Shown here: piece after piece, positions 29,677-38,158 of the stretch
How the letters are laid out: each line of letters starts with the position of its first letter
Numbering within the stretch: position 1 is the stretch's first letter
Assembly: GCA_025360045.1 (NCBI GenBank)
Contig: JANYCY010000028.1
Coordinates: 1-64,000, forward strand
From: Janthinobacterium sp.
Lineage (GTDB): Bacteria > Pseudomonadota > Gammaproteobacteria > Burkholderiales > Chitinibacteraceae
Length of the DNA stretch: 64,000 nt
Reading direction: 5' to 3'
Translations under genes and position numbers: made by a program
Notes under the pieces: generated by a model
What the model saw: the letters and a program-made list of their open reading frames with translations, nothing else
What the model was told of the DNA's origin: nothing
The model's database searches: none

Positions 29677-30447
29677 TTACTGCACCGTAATACGTTCTAG
29701 CTCTAAAGGTAAACCCATCATAAAATCAACGTGAATGGCGCGTTTTGAATAATCGCCATCTTCGCTTGTCACTACTTCTGTACTAATTAATAGATATTCT
29801 GAGCCGCTAGCTAATTGGCGCACATAGGGCATAAAGTAGATTTTCTGGCTTAGGCCCTTCACGCCCATCGCATCATCAATCCGCACTTCCGAGCCGGTAA
29901 ATGGGGGGATGAACTCCACCTCGGCACTGCCTGCATCACGCTGATATTCCAGCTGCTCTTGCTCGCCAAAGATCTCCGCAATTCTGCTATCAGTAAAGCC
30001 CAACTCTACGAACTGCTCACGCGCTAAAGCATAGCTCTGGCAACCTAGACCATAGCCCGCTTCACCAGTAAAAGCCTCTTGATCCTCGGCGCTAGCTGGG
30101 AAAATACGGGTTAAGCGTGTGCAATACATGATTTCTTCAACCACACCGGCTTGGTTTTGAAAGACCTGCACAAATTTCTCAGGCGTTTCATCATTGCCGG
30201 TTTCAATATATAGCCGATATAAATGCCCTGATAAATTGATTTTTACTCGGCTCACCGCCTGAATCAGCATACTTAAATTTGCAGGCGCTTCAATCACCGA
30301 GCCATTGGCATTGGCGCGAATAAACGGCGACATTTGCAAAATAATCAGGCTGCCAATTCTGGCCCCCAAAGGCAAACCCGCATCTTGGCGCTCATCTTCT
30401 TTGCCCAGCAATTTAGAACCATAATTAAAAGCATCTTTCCAGCCCAT
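29677..30447 (-). CDS. yjfK: DUF2491 family protein, YjfK-like
   Basis: A 256-residue soluble protein of unknown function. It opens with GWKDAFNYGSKLLGKEDERQ and LPLGARIGSLIIL, which I associate with DUF2491/YjfK. No membrane segment. The start ATG lies one base after the stop of the upstream membrane-protein gene, with GGAG nine bases before it, so translation of the two is probably coupled. In enterobacteria yjfK sits beside yjfJ (PspA-like), as here. The function may relate to membrane or surface stress; this is inference from context. Confidence 0.75.
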   Translation of the reverse strand: MGWKDAFNYGSKLLGKEDERQDAGLPLGARIGSLIILQMSPFIRANANGSVIEAPANLSMLIQAVSRVKINLSGHLYRLYIETGNDETPEKFVQVFQNQAGVVEEIMYCTRLTRIFPASAEDQEAFTGEAGYGLGCQSYALAREQFVELGFTDSRIAEIFGEQEQLEYQRDAGSAEVEFIPPFTGSEVRIDDAMGVKGLSQKIYFMPYVRQLASGSEYLLISTEVVTSEDGDYSKRAIHVDFMMGLPLELERITVQ

Positions 30448-30448
30448 C

Positions 30449-31123
30449 TTAGCGATCTCCCAAGGAGTAATTTTGTGGACTCGATTTTTTTCTTAAGAAA
30501 AAAGCCAAAATCAAAAAAGCAATAATAAATACAATCAAACCAAAGAGAAAAACACCAAACCAGCCAGAAGACTGCTCCGGTTTTTTAGCTTCCACAGGCG
30601 CTTGGTTCTGTTGATTCTGAGCCTCCCCTGATTGATGATTTGAACGACTGATTGAATTACCCAACATACTGCCCAACACCGATCCCGCCATCGACTGGCC
30701 AAACGAGCCATTTTGATGAGCATCGCGCTCTGAATTCGACTGCCGATAAGGATCAGGAGCCTGCTGATTAGGCCTTGTATTAGGAATATAGATATTCGAC
30801 GCCGATTGCCGCGCCCTTGCCTCTCGCTCGTTCATCGTCCTTAAGGCTTTATCTTTTTCAGCCGCACGGCTCATACTTTTGTTCGATGCAGACTGGCTAG
30901 GTGTGGTTTGAGTATCGGTTTTTTTAGAGCTACCGAAAGTACCAAAAGAGGTATTTTTAGATTCGCTGCGACCGGCGCTTGGCGGCGCGGCAGGCTTGCT
31001 TGGCGTAGATTTACTGCTCCGAGAGGAAGAAAATCCACCGCGATAGCTCTTGGACGACGACTCAGCCAGCGTGTTTCCCACCAGCAGCGTACAAAACGCA
31101 ATCACGATCCACTTTATGGCCAT
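30449..31123 (-). CDS. Ser-rich exported membrane protein of unknown function
   Basis: From the ATG at 31123 it has 224 residues: a signal peptide (MAIKWIVIAFCTLLVGNTLA), a long low-complexity Ser/Gln/Asn region (about 22-180, SSRSSKSTPSKPAAPPSAGR and RPNQQAPDPYRQSNSERDA), and a C-terminal hydrophobic anchor (GWFGVFLFGLIVFIIAFLILAFFL) followed by a short basic tail. An upstream extension to 31195 would mask the signal. It is directly coupled to yjfK. A disordered exported domain on a single anchor suggests an envelope sensor or tether, but no family was recognised. Confidence 0.7.
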   Translation of the reverse strand: MAIKWIVIAFCTLLVGNTLAESSSKSYRGGFSSSRSSKSTPSKPAAPPSAGRSESKNTSFGTFGSSKKTDTQTTPSQSASNKSMSRAAEKDKALRTMNEREARARQSASNIYIPNTRPNQQAPDPYRQSNSERDAHQNGSFGQSMAGSVLGSMLGNSISRSNHQSGEAQNQQNQAPVEAKKPEQSSGWFGVFLFGLIVFIIAFLILAFFLRKKSSPQNYSLGDR

Positions 31124-31187
31124 TTCAGTTTGACTCACGGGCTGCAATGAACATGAATATAACCGTTTTTGACACAGGCATAAAAAA

Positions 31188-31634
31188 TTAAACAAGCCTA
31201 CCCTGTATTTTTTTACTTTGACCTTTCAAAGCAAACTGCCGCCGCAGCCAGCGTATAGGCAGGCCAATCACCGGCAGCTTCTGAAACAGCTCTTCGGCCG
31301 CATCCCAATAATCGCGGTGATAACAAACTTGGCCCTGTGCGTTTAATTTAAGGTGCGATGCGCCGTGCACGCTATAGGCTTTGCCTTGCAGCTCAAAAAC
31401 GAAATCCCATGTAATAAACGCGCTTTCACCCTGCATGACGCGATTTTTCATCACAAAGCGTGGCTTTTGCGTGGTTTCAAACATATGGGCAAAAATACGG
31501 CGGATATCTACCACACCATTCACTTCATTAAACGGATCTTTAAACCACGCATCTGCACTATAAAAGCGCTCGATCTCATGCAGATTTTGCGGGCTGATTG
31601 CCTCGTACCACTGCAGCATTTCATCAAGTAGCAT
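31188..31634 (-). CDS. NTF2/SnoaL-like protein
   Basis: A 148-residue cone-fold protein. The pattern of an early helix (LLDEMLQWYEAISPQNLHEIERFYS), DPFNEVNGVVDIRRIFAHMF, and a beta sheet with WDFVFELQGKAYSVHGASHLKL and HRDYWDAAEELFQKLP is typical of NTF2-like or SnoaL-like proteins, many of which are small isomerases or ligand carriers. The ATG at 31634 follows AAGGCACATC; the ATG seven codons earlier does not. It is the last gene of the lipid-modification operon that begins at 38035, separated from the SDR gene by a B half-element. Confidence 0.82.
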   Translation of the reverse strand: MLLDEMLQWYEAISPQNLHEIERFYSADAWFKDPFNEVNGVVDIRRIFAHMFETTQKPRFVMKNRVMQGESAFITWDFVFELQGKAYSVHGASHLKLNAQGQVCYHRDYWDAAEELFQKLPVIGLPIRWLRRQFALKGQSKKIQGRLV

Positions 31635-31662
31635 GATGTGCCTTAAGTGAATCATTCAAAGT

Positions 31663-31723
31663 TTGCTTTGCTCCGTGAAACTCCGTGTTCTCTGTGAGCT
31701 CCGTGGTTCAAGATTTGGGTTTT
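31663..31723 (-). repeat. Repeat family B, single arm
   Basis: TTGCTCCGTGAAACTCCGTG, then GTGGTTCAAGATTTGGGTTT. Confidence 0.65.
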
Positions 31724-31739
31724 GCTGTGTATTGTGAGA

Positions 31740-32513
31740 TCACGCCAATCGCTGCAGCAAGGAAAAACGCCAGCGGTAGGGCAGTTTTTGCAGGCATTTC
31801 ATCGCCAGCGTAAAGCGACGTGGAAAATGAATTTCAAAGCGGCCTTGCTCCATGCCTTGCAAAATAGCGCTGGCGGCCTGTTCCGGCGTTTGCAGGGCGG
31901 GCATGCTGAAGTTATTTTTTGCCGTTAGCTCGGTTTTTACAAAGCCCGGATTAATCAGATACACGCCAAGGCCACGCGGGTGCAAATCGGCATAGAGTAG
32001 CTCGGCCAGATTAATGAGTGCGGCTTTGCTCGGGCCGTACACAGACGCATTGGGCAAGCCCATATAGCCAGCCACACTGGCAATCACCGCTACACTACCG
32101 GCTTGCTTGGCAAGTAAATCAGGCAGGACGGTTTCAAGCCCAAAGTAAACGCTGGCTAAATTAACCGCCAGCGTACGCTCTACCTGTGCGGCTTTGACTT
32201 CCCAACTGCGCTCGGGCCGGTAATCAGCGGCGCAAAACACCACCAGATCAACCCCGCCCCAAGCGCTTTGTATCTGCTGAAACGCGCTGGGCCAAGCGGC
32301 GGCATCGGCCACATCAAAGGGGATAATCTGCACCTGCTCGCTGGCCGAGGCCACTTGTAGCAGCCGACTTTCGCTGCGCGAGCTTAAAGCCACGCGTGCG
32401 CCTTTGCCAATTAAATCACGGGCCAGCGCCGCACCAATGCCGCTGGAAGCGCCAATCAACCATACACGCTGCGCGCGCCACTGCCTGATTTGAGGATTAA
32501 GGCTGGCAAACAT
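31740..32513 (-). CDS. Short-chain dehydrogenase/reductase
   Basis: A 257-residue classical SDR oxidoreductase. The cofactor motif is GASSGIG (about 21-27), followed by an Arg-rich loop (SSRSESR) that favours NADPH. The catalytic Ser is in VIASVAGY and YxxxK in VYGPSKAAL. The C-terminal part is basic and slightly hydrophobic (RRFTLAMKCLQKLPYRWRF), suggesting a peripheral membrane contact. It starts two bases after the stop of the DUF3833 gene. The substrate is presumably a fatty acyl or lipid intermediate, judging only from the operon. Confidence 0.88.
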   Translation of the reverse strand: MFASLNPQIRQWRAQRVWLIGASSGIGAALARDLIGKGARVALSSRSESRLLQVASASEQVQIIPFDVADAAAWPSAFQQIQSAWGGVDLVVFCAADYRPERSWEVKAAQVERTLAVNLASVYFGLETVLPDLLAKQAGSVAVIASVAGYMGLPNASVYGPSKAALINLAELLYADLHPRGLGVYLINPGFVKTELTAKNNFSMPALQTPEQAASAILQGMEQGRFEIHFPRRFTLAMKCLQKLPYRWRFSLLQRLA

Positions 32514-32515
32514 GG

Positions 32516-33037
32516 CTAATCCTTTTTGCGGAAAAACAGCGTAACTTCACCCAGCTGCCAGCCAAATTTGCTCATGCTGGCGCGGTTTATCATGGTTTTT
32601 TCATCTATTAAAAACATCCAGTCATCAAACTGCACTTCATACACCGAGCCATCTACCGGCAGCAGCATGGTGTATTTCCAATAGAGCGCATTGCCAGCAA
32701 TCTGCCCTTCTGCCTCGCCTTTAATATCATCCGCTGTGCCTGTCCACCGGCCATTCGCTTGCTGGCGTAAAGTCCAAACGCGTTTTTGCTTACTGCCGTC
32801 GCTGTATGTGAAGTCTTCATCTAATACAAAGCGGTCCCCCTGCATCGTGCCGGTCAGCAGCACATGAAAGCGCTTTATTACTTCACCATCACGCTTTTGA
32901 AACGTGCCCCATGCTTCTGTCTTACCGCCAAAAAACTGGACTAAATCTAAGGCAGGCTGTTGCTGCTGGTAATGGCTCACATCCGGCCCAGCGCAAGCGC
33001 CAAGCAGCATGCAAAACATAATTAGTAGGGCTTTCAT
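32516..33037 (-). CDS. DUF3833 family lipoprotein
   Basis: A 173-residue predicted lipoprotein: signal MKALLIMFCMLLGAC with the lipidated Cys at position 15. The mature part, with VQFFGGKTEAWGTFQKRDGEVIKRF and LYWKYTMLLPVDGSVYEVQFDDWMFLIDE, looks like DUF3833, an all-beta domain seen repeatedly beside Cfa and DUF1365 genes. The ATG at 33037 follows AGGGAG and overlaps the MFS stop by four bases (ATGA), indicating coupled translation. Function unknown; possibly holds a modified lipid in the periplasm. Confidence 0.8.
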   Translation of the reverse strand: MKALLIMFCMLLGACAGPDVSHYQQQQPALDLVQFFGGKTEAWGTFQKRDGEVIKRFHVLLTGTMQGDRFVLDEDFTYSDGSKQKRVWTLRQQANGRWTGTADDIKGEAEGQIAGNALYWKYTMLLPVDGSVYEVQFDDWMFLIDEKTMINRASMSKFGWQLGEVTLFFRKKD

Positions 33038-34263
33038 GATGAGACTCCCTGTAGAGCGGTTTGCTGCTGGATGACTAAATTTAAACGCCACATTGCCAGC
33101 AATTTAATGGCACAAGGCAAGGCGGCATAAGTCAGCGCAAGGCTTAATCCACCCTGATGGGTGATTCCCGGCTGATAGCCACCCAAAGCCAAAATGGGTA
33201 AAGCAAGACCAGATAGGGCGAGGGCCAGCTTGCCTAGTAGCGTCCAAATGCCGTAATAACTGGCGGGTGAATGCTGGGGTGAAATCAGCCCGGCCAGTAA
33301 CACGGGCGGCAGGGCTAAATCGGCTCCCAGTGCCAGCCCTGCCAGAATGCACACCACAGCATAAGCAGCCACATCACCGGCACTGAGCACCGCTGCGCCT
33401 GCAAAAGCCAGCACGGCCAAAATCATGCCAAAGCGCCACGCCTTTGCCGTGCCGATTTTCTTAGCCAGCCTGACCCAGAGCGGCAAGCCAAATGCAGCAG
33501 CCACAAAATAGATAGCTAAAAATGCACCAGATAATTGCGGGGCGGCGATACGATCGCGGATATAAAACAGCGCCAGCGTGGCCGGAATCGCCACCGAAAC
33601 GGCGTTTAAAAAGTAAGGCAGCAATAAGCGCCTGAAGGCCGGATTAGCCAGCGGCTCGCGCCAGGATTGCTTTTCACCCCCGCCCAGCCAAGGCAAGGCC
33701 CGATAAAGCAGCGCTACGATGCCCACAGCCAGTAGCAGGGTAAACGCTAAGGCATACCAAGCCATACCTTGCTCCACCTGCTGCCCCGCCATTAAATAGC
33801 CCGGCACAATACTTGCTAGCACCACACCGATCAGCCCTGCGCCTTCGCGCCAAGCAGCTGCATTAAGTAAAGCGGCCTCATTTCCCAGCCTTGCTCCCCA
33901 TGCCAGATAGGCAATATTGAGCATGCTATGCGCGGTGTAAATCACAATCAGCATCACCGCCAGCCATGCAATCAGTGCAGTGCCTTGCACTGGTGGCAAC
34001 CACAAACCGGCAAAAGAAATCGCCAGTAGCAGGCCAGCAGCGAGCATCCAGCCATGCAAGCGCCCTGCCTTTAAATCAATGACATGTCCTAGCCACGGGT
34101 CTTGCACGGTATCGATCAGCCTTGCCCCAAACAACACCCAACCCGTGGTGGATAAGGCCATGCCCAATTGCCCTGCGTAATAAGCCGGGGCGTGCACATA
34201 AACCGGCAGAGCCGCCATAGCCAGCGGCAAGCCAAGCAGGCCATAGGCCAGTGCGGGCTTCAT
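33034..34263 (-). CDS. MFS transporter, MelB/GPH-like
   Basis: A 409-residue inner-membrane protein with about twelve helices. The order GLPLAMAALPVYVHAPAYYAGQLG, then FGARLIDTVQDPWLGHVIDLKAGR, is typical of the glycoside-pentoside-hexuronide (MelB-like) MFS branch. Both ends overlap neighbouring genes by four bases (ATGA). Within this operon its cargo is more likely lipid-related than a sugar, but the sequence does not say. Confidence 0.85.
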   Translation of the reverse strand: MKPALAYGLLGLPLAMAALPVYVHAPAYYAGQLGMALSTTGWVLFGARLIDTVQDPWLGHVIDLKAGRLHGWMLAAGLLLAISFAGLWLPPVQGTALIAWLAVMLIVIYTAHSMLNIAYLAWGARLGNEAALLNAAAWREGAGLIGVVLASIVPGYLMAGQQVEQGMAWYALAFTLLLAVGIVALLYRALPWLGGGEKQSWREPLANPAFRRLLLPYFLNAVSVAIPATLALFYIRDRIAAPQLSGAFLAIYFVAAAFGLPLWVRLAKKIGTAKAWRFGMILAVLAFAGAAVLSAGDVAAYAVVCILAGLALGADLALPPVLLAGLISPQHSPASYYGIWTLLGKLALALSGLALPILALGGYQPGITHQGGLSLALTYAALPCAIKLLAMWRLNLVIQQQTALQGVSS

Positions 34264-34793
34264 TTTTGCCCCAATAGTTGCGAGCGCAGATTGCTATCTT
34301 TACTGCGCTCATCCAGCCAGATGGCAAAAAAGGCTTTGGCGAATTCCACATCGGCCACTTCGGCATTCAAGCCATTTTTGCCATAAAAACGGCAGCCCAC
34401 GCCGGGCAGATACACGCCAATCAGCTGATCGCCGCTTTCTACATTGCTAAATGCGCGCTCCATATCTGTCTGCCAGCGGGCCAACTGGGCCTTGCTGTAT
34501 TCTTTAGCAGATAAGCGCTTGATTTCATCAAGGCTAGTGCTAACAAAACGCTCGCGGCTGATACTGCGGTGATAGGTCAGCTCCAGCGCAAAGGGCGCAC
34601 TGGCAACAAAGGGCCGCTGCTCACTCCATAAGCGGGCGGTGTAAATTCTGAAGCCAAACCAGCGAAATTCACCCGCGCCAAGCGGCGTAGCAGCAGGTAG
34701 CTCTTCCCGCCAGCTGGCGGCCAATGCGCCGCTAACTAGCGTCATCAGTAGCAGTGCACTAGCGAGTTTTTTGTAATAAGAACTGCACCACAT
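34260..34793 (-). CDS. Periplasmic chalcone isomerase-like protein
   Basis: A 177-residue exported protein. The ATG at 34793 has a strong GAGGGG ribosome site and gives a signal peptide (YYKKLASALLLMTLVSGALA). The frame is open for another 100 residues upstream only because it overlaps cfa out of phase. The mature part (GAGEFRWFGFRIYTARLWS, ALELTYHRSISRERFVSTSLDEIKRL, GVYLPGVGCRFYG) matches the bacterial chalcone_3-type domain, which is related in fold to chalcone isomerase and to fatty-acid-binding FAP proteins. It overlaps the cfa end by 35 bases and the MFS start by 4. Confidence 0.82.
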   Translation of the reverse strand: MWCSSYYKKLASALLLMTLVSGALAASWREELPAATPLGAGEFRWFGFRIYTARLWSEQRPFVASAPFALELTYHRSISRERFVSTSLDEIKRLSAKEYSKAQLARWQTDMERAFSNVESGDQLIGVYLPGVGCRFYGKNGLNAEVADVEFAKAFFAIWLDERSKDSNLRSQLLGQK

Positions 34794-35961
34794 CGGTTCG
34801 CCCCTCATCAAAGCCTGCTTCGCAATAGGCGTAATAAAGCTGCCAAATACGCCGGAATGAATCATCAAAGCCTTGCGCCGCAATGGCGTCTTCACACGCG
34901 CTAAAAGCGTGGCTCCAGCGGCGCAGTGTTTCGGCGTAATCCGCGCCAAAATGATATTGATCGAGTGTTTTAAGGCCAACTTCGGTCGCCTTGGCCACAA
35001 AGCGCTCTGGGCTGGGCAACATGCCGCCGGGGAAAATATACTGCTGAATAAAATCGGTATTGGCGCGGTAGTGCTCAAACCGCGCATCATCAATGGTGAT
35101 ACTTTGCACCAGCGCTTTTGCCCCCGGCTTTAAGCATTGCTGCAGCTGATTAAAATAGCTGGGCCAGAAGCGCTCGCCCACGGCTTCGAACATTTCAATC
35201 GACACAATCGCATCGTATTGCTCGTTTAAATCGCGATAATCACAGAGCCAAAGCTTGGCGCTATTGCCTTGATTACGCACTTGAGCCACAGCCAGCTGTG
35301 CTTCTGAAATGGTAATGCCGTGTACTTCAACGCCGCAGCGGGCGGCATGCTCGGCAAAGCCGCCCCAGCCGCAGCCAATTTCCAGTACTTTATCGCCCGC
35401 TTTTAAAGCCAGTGTGTCGATAATTCTCTGGTATTTAGCGGCTTGGGCACTTTCTAAGCTCTGGCTAAAATCACCTGCAAAAATAGCGCTGGAATACGTC
35501 CAACTTTTATCCAACCACAGTTGGTAAAAATCGTTACCAATATCGTAATGCGCGTGGATATTACGTTTACTGCCTTCACGGGTATTAGGGCGCAGCCAAT
35601 GTTTTAGCCGATACCACAGCGTGGCCAGCTTGCCGCCAAATACAAAGCGCTCCAACGCCGCTTCGTTTTTTAAAGCCAGCCGCAGCAGGGCGGTTAAATC
35701 AGGCGTATCCAGCCAACCTGCTGCATAGCTCTCTGCAAAACCAATATCGCCAGCCTTGATAATCCGGCCACAAGCGCGCCAATCATGGATATGCAGCAGG
35801 GCACTAGGCGGCGTGTGTAAATCACCAAAAGTAAGACGGCTGCCATCGGGGGTAATCAGCTGCAAATGCCCATATTGCAAACGCTGCAGTACTTGAATAA
35901 ATAATCGCGCCGCAGCAGGCGTGGCAGAGGGTAAATCAGACAAGGTGCGCGCTTGGCTCAT
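34759..35961 (-). CDS. cfa: Cyclopropane-fatty-acyl-phospholipid synthase family methyltransferase
   Basis: A 400-residue S-adenosylmethionine-dependent enzyme acting on unsaturated fatty acyl chains of phospholipids. The AdoMet site is VLEIGCGWGGFAEHAARCGV (about residues 194-213), preceded by HYDIGNDFYQLWLD and WTYSSAIF and followed by SIEMFEAVGERFWPSYF and FIQQYIFPGGMLPS, all typical of the family. Because it is encoded with an amine oxidase, DUF1365 and SDR, it may make methylated or furan-type acyl chains rather than plain cyclopropanes; this is inference. It overlaps the DUF1365 gene by four bases. Confidence 0.9.
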   Translation of the reverse strand: MSQARTLSDLPSATPAAARLFIQVLQRLQYGHLQLITPDGSRLTFGDLHTPPSALLHIHDWRACGRIIKAGDIGFAESYAAGWLDTPDLTALLRLALKNEAALERFVFGGKLATLWYRLKHWLRPNTREGSKRNIHAHYDIGNDFYQLWLDKSWTYSSAIFAGDFSQSLESAQAAKYQRIIDTLALKAGDKVLEIGCGWGGFAEHAARCGVEVHGITISEAQLAVAQVRNQGNSAKLWLCDYRDLNEQYDAIVSIEMFEAVGERFWPSYFNQLQQCLKPGAKALVQSITIDDARFEHYRANTDFIQQYIFPGGMLPSPERFVAKATEVGLKTLDQYHFGADYAETLRRWSHAFSACEDAIAAQGFDDSFRRIWQLYYAYCEAGFDEGRTDVVQFLLQKTR

Positions 35962-36752
35962 GATTGGCTTTCCTTTGAACGTCGCAAATGAAGAGGAGGG
36001 CTAACAGGGTGTAACGGTGGCTGTGGCTTGCGATAAAACGGCACACGCTTTAACCAAAGACGCAGTGCCTGCCAGTGAATTTTGGCGACCACGCCCAGTG
36101 TTAAAAAAGGCTGGGCCAACAAAGCACGGCGTAAATGCGCGGGGGTAAACGAGAGGCGTCGGCCTGCAATCGCAGTTTTGATCAGCAGACCTTCCTGATC
36201 AAAATAATCAATCGCCACAAAAGCGCTGTCTGGCGAATCTTTAAAGCAAAACTGGTAATAGCCCGCCACAGGGCAAAAAGGCGACACATGCAGCGCTTTC
36301 ATGCTGTGTAAATCGCTATCGGCCACAATCACCCCGCCGCCTACAGCCTGTAATAAATAGCGGTGATGCTCGCCAAAGGTATTGTTCACTTCGGCTAGCA
36401 CGGCTCTTAAGCCGCCATTTTTATCGTGGCAAAACCAGAAATTAACTGGGTTAAAGGCATAGCCAAAGATTCTGGGAAAGGTTTGCAACCAGATTTCGCC
36501 ATCGGCCTCGATGGCGGCTTCTTTTAATAAGCCACGCATCCAGCCTTGCAAATCAGAACCATCTCTAGCGCCATAATCACGCGTAGCTATCGATAAAGGC
36601 CGCCAACAGTTGATGCCAAACCAGCGATTATTCAGCTCTCCCAAGCGGGCCAGATTTAGCCGCAGGCAAAACACTGGGTATACAAAACGGTTTTGCACCG
36701 GCCTGAGCCGCTCATGCATCACCTGACCGATTAATAAATAAGCGGCCCGCAT
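35958..36752 (-). CDS. DUF1365 family protein
   Basis: A 264-residue protein. The sequence MHERLRPVQNRFVYPVFCLRLNL, then FPRIFGYAFNPVNFWFCHDKNG, VLAEVNNTFGEHHRYLL and HVSPFCPVAGYYQF, is characteristic of DUF1365, a family almost always next to a flavin amine oxidase and Cfa. The ATG at 36752 overlaps the amine oxidase stop as TAATG, so translation is coupled; a GTG at 36767 is a less likely start. The function is not established to my knowledge; a role in lipid oxidation or transfer is suggested by context. Confidence 0.88.
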   Translation of the reverse strand: MRAAYLLIGQVMHERLRPVQNRFVYPVFCLRLNLARLGELNNRWFGINCWRPLSIATRDYGARDGSDLQGWMRGLLKEAAIEADGEIWLQTFPRIFGYAFNPVNFWFCHDKNGGLRAVLAEVNNTFGEHHRYLLQAVGGGVIVADSDLHSMKALHVSPFCPVAGYYQFCFKDSPDSAFVAIDYFDQEGLLIKTAIAGRRLSFTPAHLRRALLAQPFLTLGVVAKIHWQALRLWLKRVPFYRKPQPPLHPVSPPLHLRRSKESQS

Positions 36753-38035
36753 TAGAGCTGCGCCCACGTGGGTAGTACATCAAAATCAGCAGCCACGCGC
36801 AGAGCGGATTTCAAGCCATCCTCGTGAAAACCGTAGCCCGTCCACGCTCCAGCAAACCATGTGCGATTGCGCCCTTGTAGCTGCGGTAAACGCAGCTGAG
36901 CATCAATCGCCGCCTGATCTAAAATCGGATGCTCGTATTCAAACTGTGCAATGACTAAATCTGGCTTTTTAAAAGGATTCAGCGTCACCACAACCGGATG
37001 GTCAAACGGCAAGTTTTGTAATTGATTGAGCAAATAGCTCACGCATACCGGCCGTTGCCCATCAACGGCCCTGCCACCAAGGTAGTTCCAAGCCGACCAT
37101 ACCTTTTTGTTTTGCGGTAATTGCCGCTCATCAAGGTGTAAATACGCGGTATTGGGCTGATAACGCACCGCGGCTAGGAGCTTTTGCTCAGAGGGGCTAG
37201 CGTCTTCCAAAATACTCAAGGTGTCGGGGGCATGGCCAGCAAACACCACAGCATCAAAACGCGATTCACCGCTGGCGCTTAAAACCCGCACACCGCTCAC
37301 ATCGCGGCGCACACCCAATACGGGTATATTCAGGCGAATATCCGGCAGAGTAGCCGCAATGCGCTGCACATAGCTGCGTGAACCACCTTGTATGGTCTGC
37401 CACTTAGGCCGGTTATTTACTTGCAATAGCGCATGGTTGATACAAAAGCGCAGAAAAGTCAGCGCTGGAAAACGTAAAATATCACTCGGCGAGCTAGACC
37501 AAATTGCTGCAGCCATCGGCAGCAAATAGCCTTCTCTAAACAACTGCCCATAGCCACCCGCATCCAACAACTGGCCCAAGGTTTCACCGCTATTGCCCAC
37601 CCGCGCCAAATTAGCGTGAGCGGCTTTATTAAAGCGCAGAATATCTTTCAGCATGCCCCAAAAATGCGGCGACCATAGATTGCGCCGCTGAGCAAAAACA
37701 CTAGCTAGATCGGTGCCCGCCCATTCCAGCTGCCCATCGTCCATCGACACGCCAAACGACATATCGGTGCTATAGGTCGCCACATCCAGCTCGGCCAGTA
37801 AGGCAATTAAATTAGGGTAGGTTTTATCATTCAGCACCAAAAAGCCGGTATCCACCGGATGGCTCAGGCCGTTGATAGATACATCGACCGTATTACTGTG
37901 GCCACCCAGATAATCTCCCGCCTCATACAGGCAAACATCGTGCTTACGATTAAGCAGATATGCACTGGCAAGGCCAGAGATGCCTGCACCAATCACGGCG
38001 ATTTTTTGTCTGGAAGAAGATGCTTGCTGGGCCAC
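36752..38035 (-). CDS. FAD-dependent amine oxidase-like oxidoreductase
   Basis: First gene of the eight-gene lipid operon; 427 residues with an N-terminal Rossmann FAD motif (IAVIGAGISGLASAYLL, about 12-28) and the second dinucleotide signature YLGGHSNTVDV. The C-terminus has the flavin-contacting FAGAWTGYGFHEDGLKSA. It resembles the phytoene-desaturase or amine-oxidase group rather than true amine oxidases, so the substrate may be an acyl chain. The start is a GTG at 38035 with AAGGAATAAAAC before it. It is divergent from a tetR gene 123 bases away. Confidence 0.9.
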   Translation of the reverse strand: MAQQASSSRQKIAVIGAGISGLASAYLLNRKHDVCLYEAGDYLGGHSNTVDVSINGLSHPVDTGFLVLNDKTYPNLIALLAELDVATYSTDMSFGVSMDDGQLEWAGTDLASVFAQRRNLWSPHFWGMLKDILRFNKAAHANLARVGNSGETLGQLLDAGGYGQLFREGYLLPMAAAIWSSSPSDILRFPALTFLRFCINHALLQVNNRPKWQTIQGGSRSYVQRIAATLPDIRLNIPVLGVRRDVSGVRVLSASGESRFDAVVFAGHAPDTLSILEDASPSEQKLLAAVRYQPNTAYLHLDERQLPQNKKVWSAWNYLGGRAVDGQRPVCVSYLLNQLQNLPFDHPVVVTLNPFKKPDLVIAQFEYEHPILDQAAIDAQLRLPQLQGRNRTWFAGAWTGYGFHEDGLKSALRVAADFDVLPTWAQL

Positions 38036-38158
38036 GTTTTATTCCTTATCTGAATGCGGGTCACAAAAGTTGAGGCTATCCATTGCTGCCATCAGCGGCT
38101 AATATGGCAACTAAACCACCATGCAATTAAATCTACCACAGAGTAACTTTAATTACCA
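38036..38158. promoter_or_regulatory. Divergent promoter region between lipid operon and tetR
   Basis: The 123-base region must hold the promoters of both the eight-gene operon and the regulator. It is AT-rich near 38125-38158. I could not identify a convincing dyad operator or -35/-10 pair by eye. Confidence 0.4.

Noticed and set aside
34794-35093. N-terminal extension of the chalcone-isomerase-like protein
   Set aside because: It overlaps cfa in another frame; the signal peptide starts at 34793.
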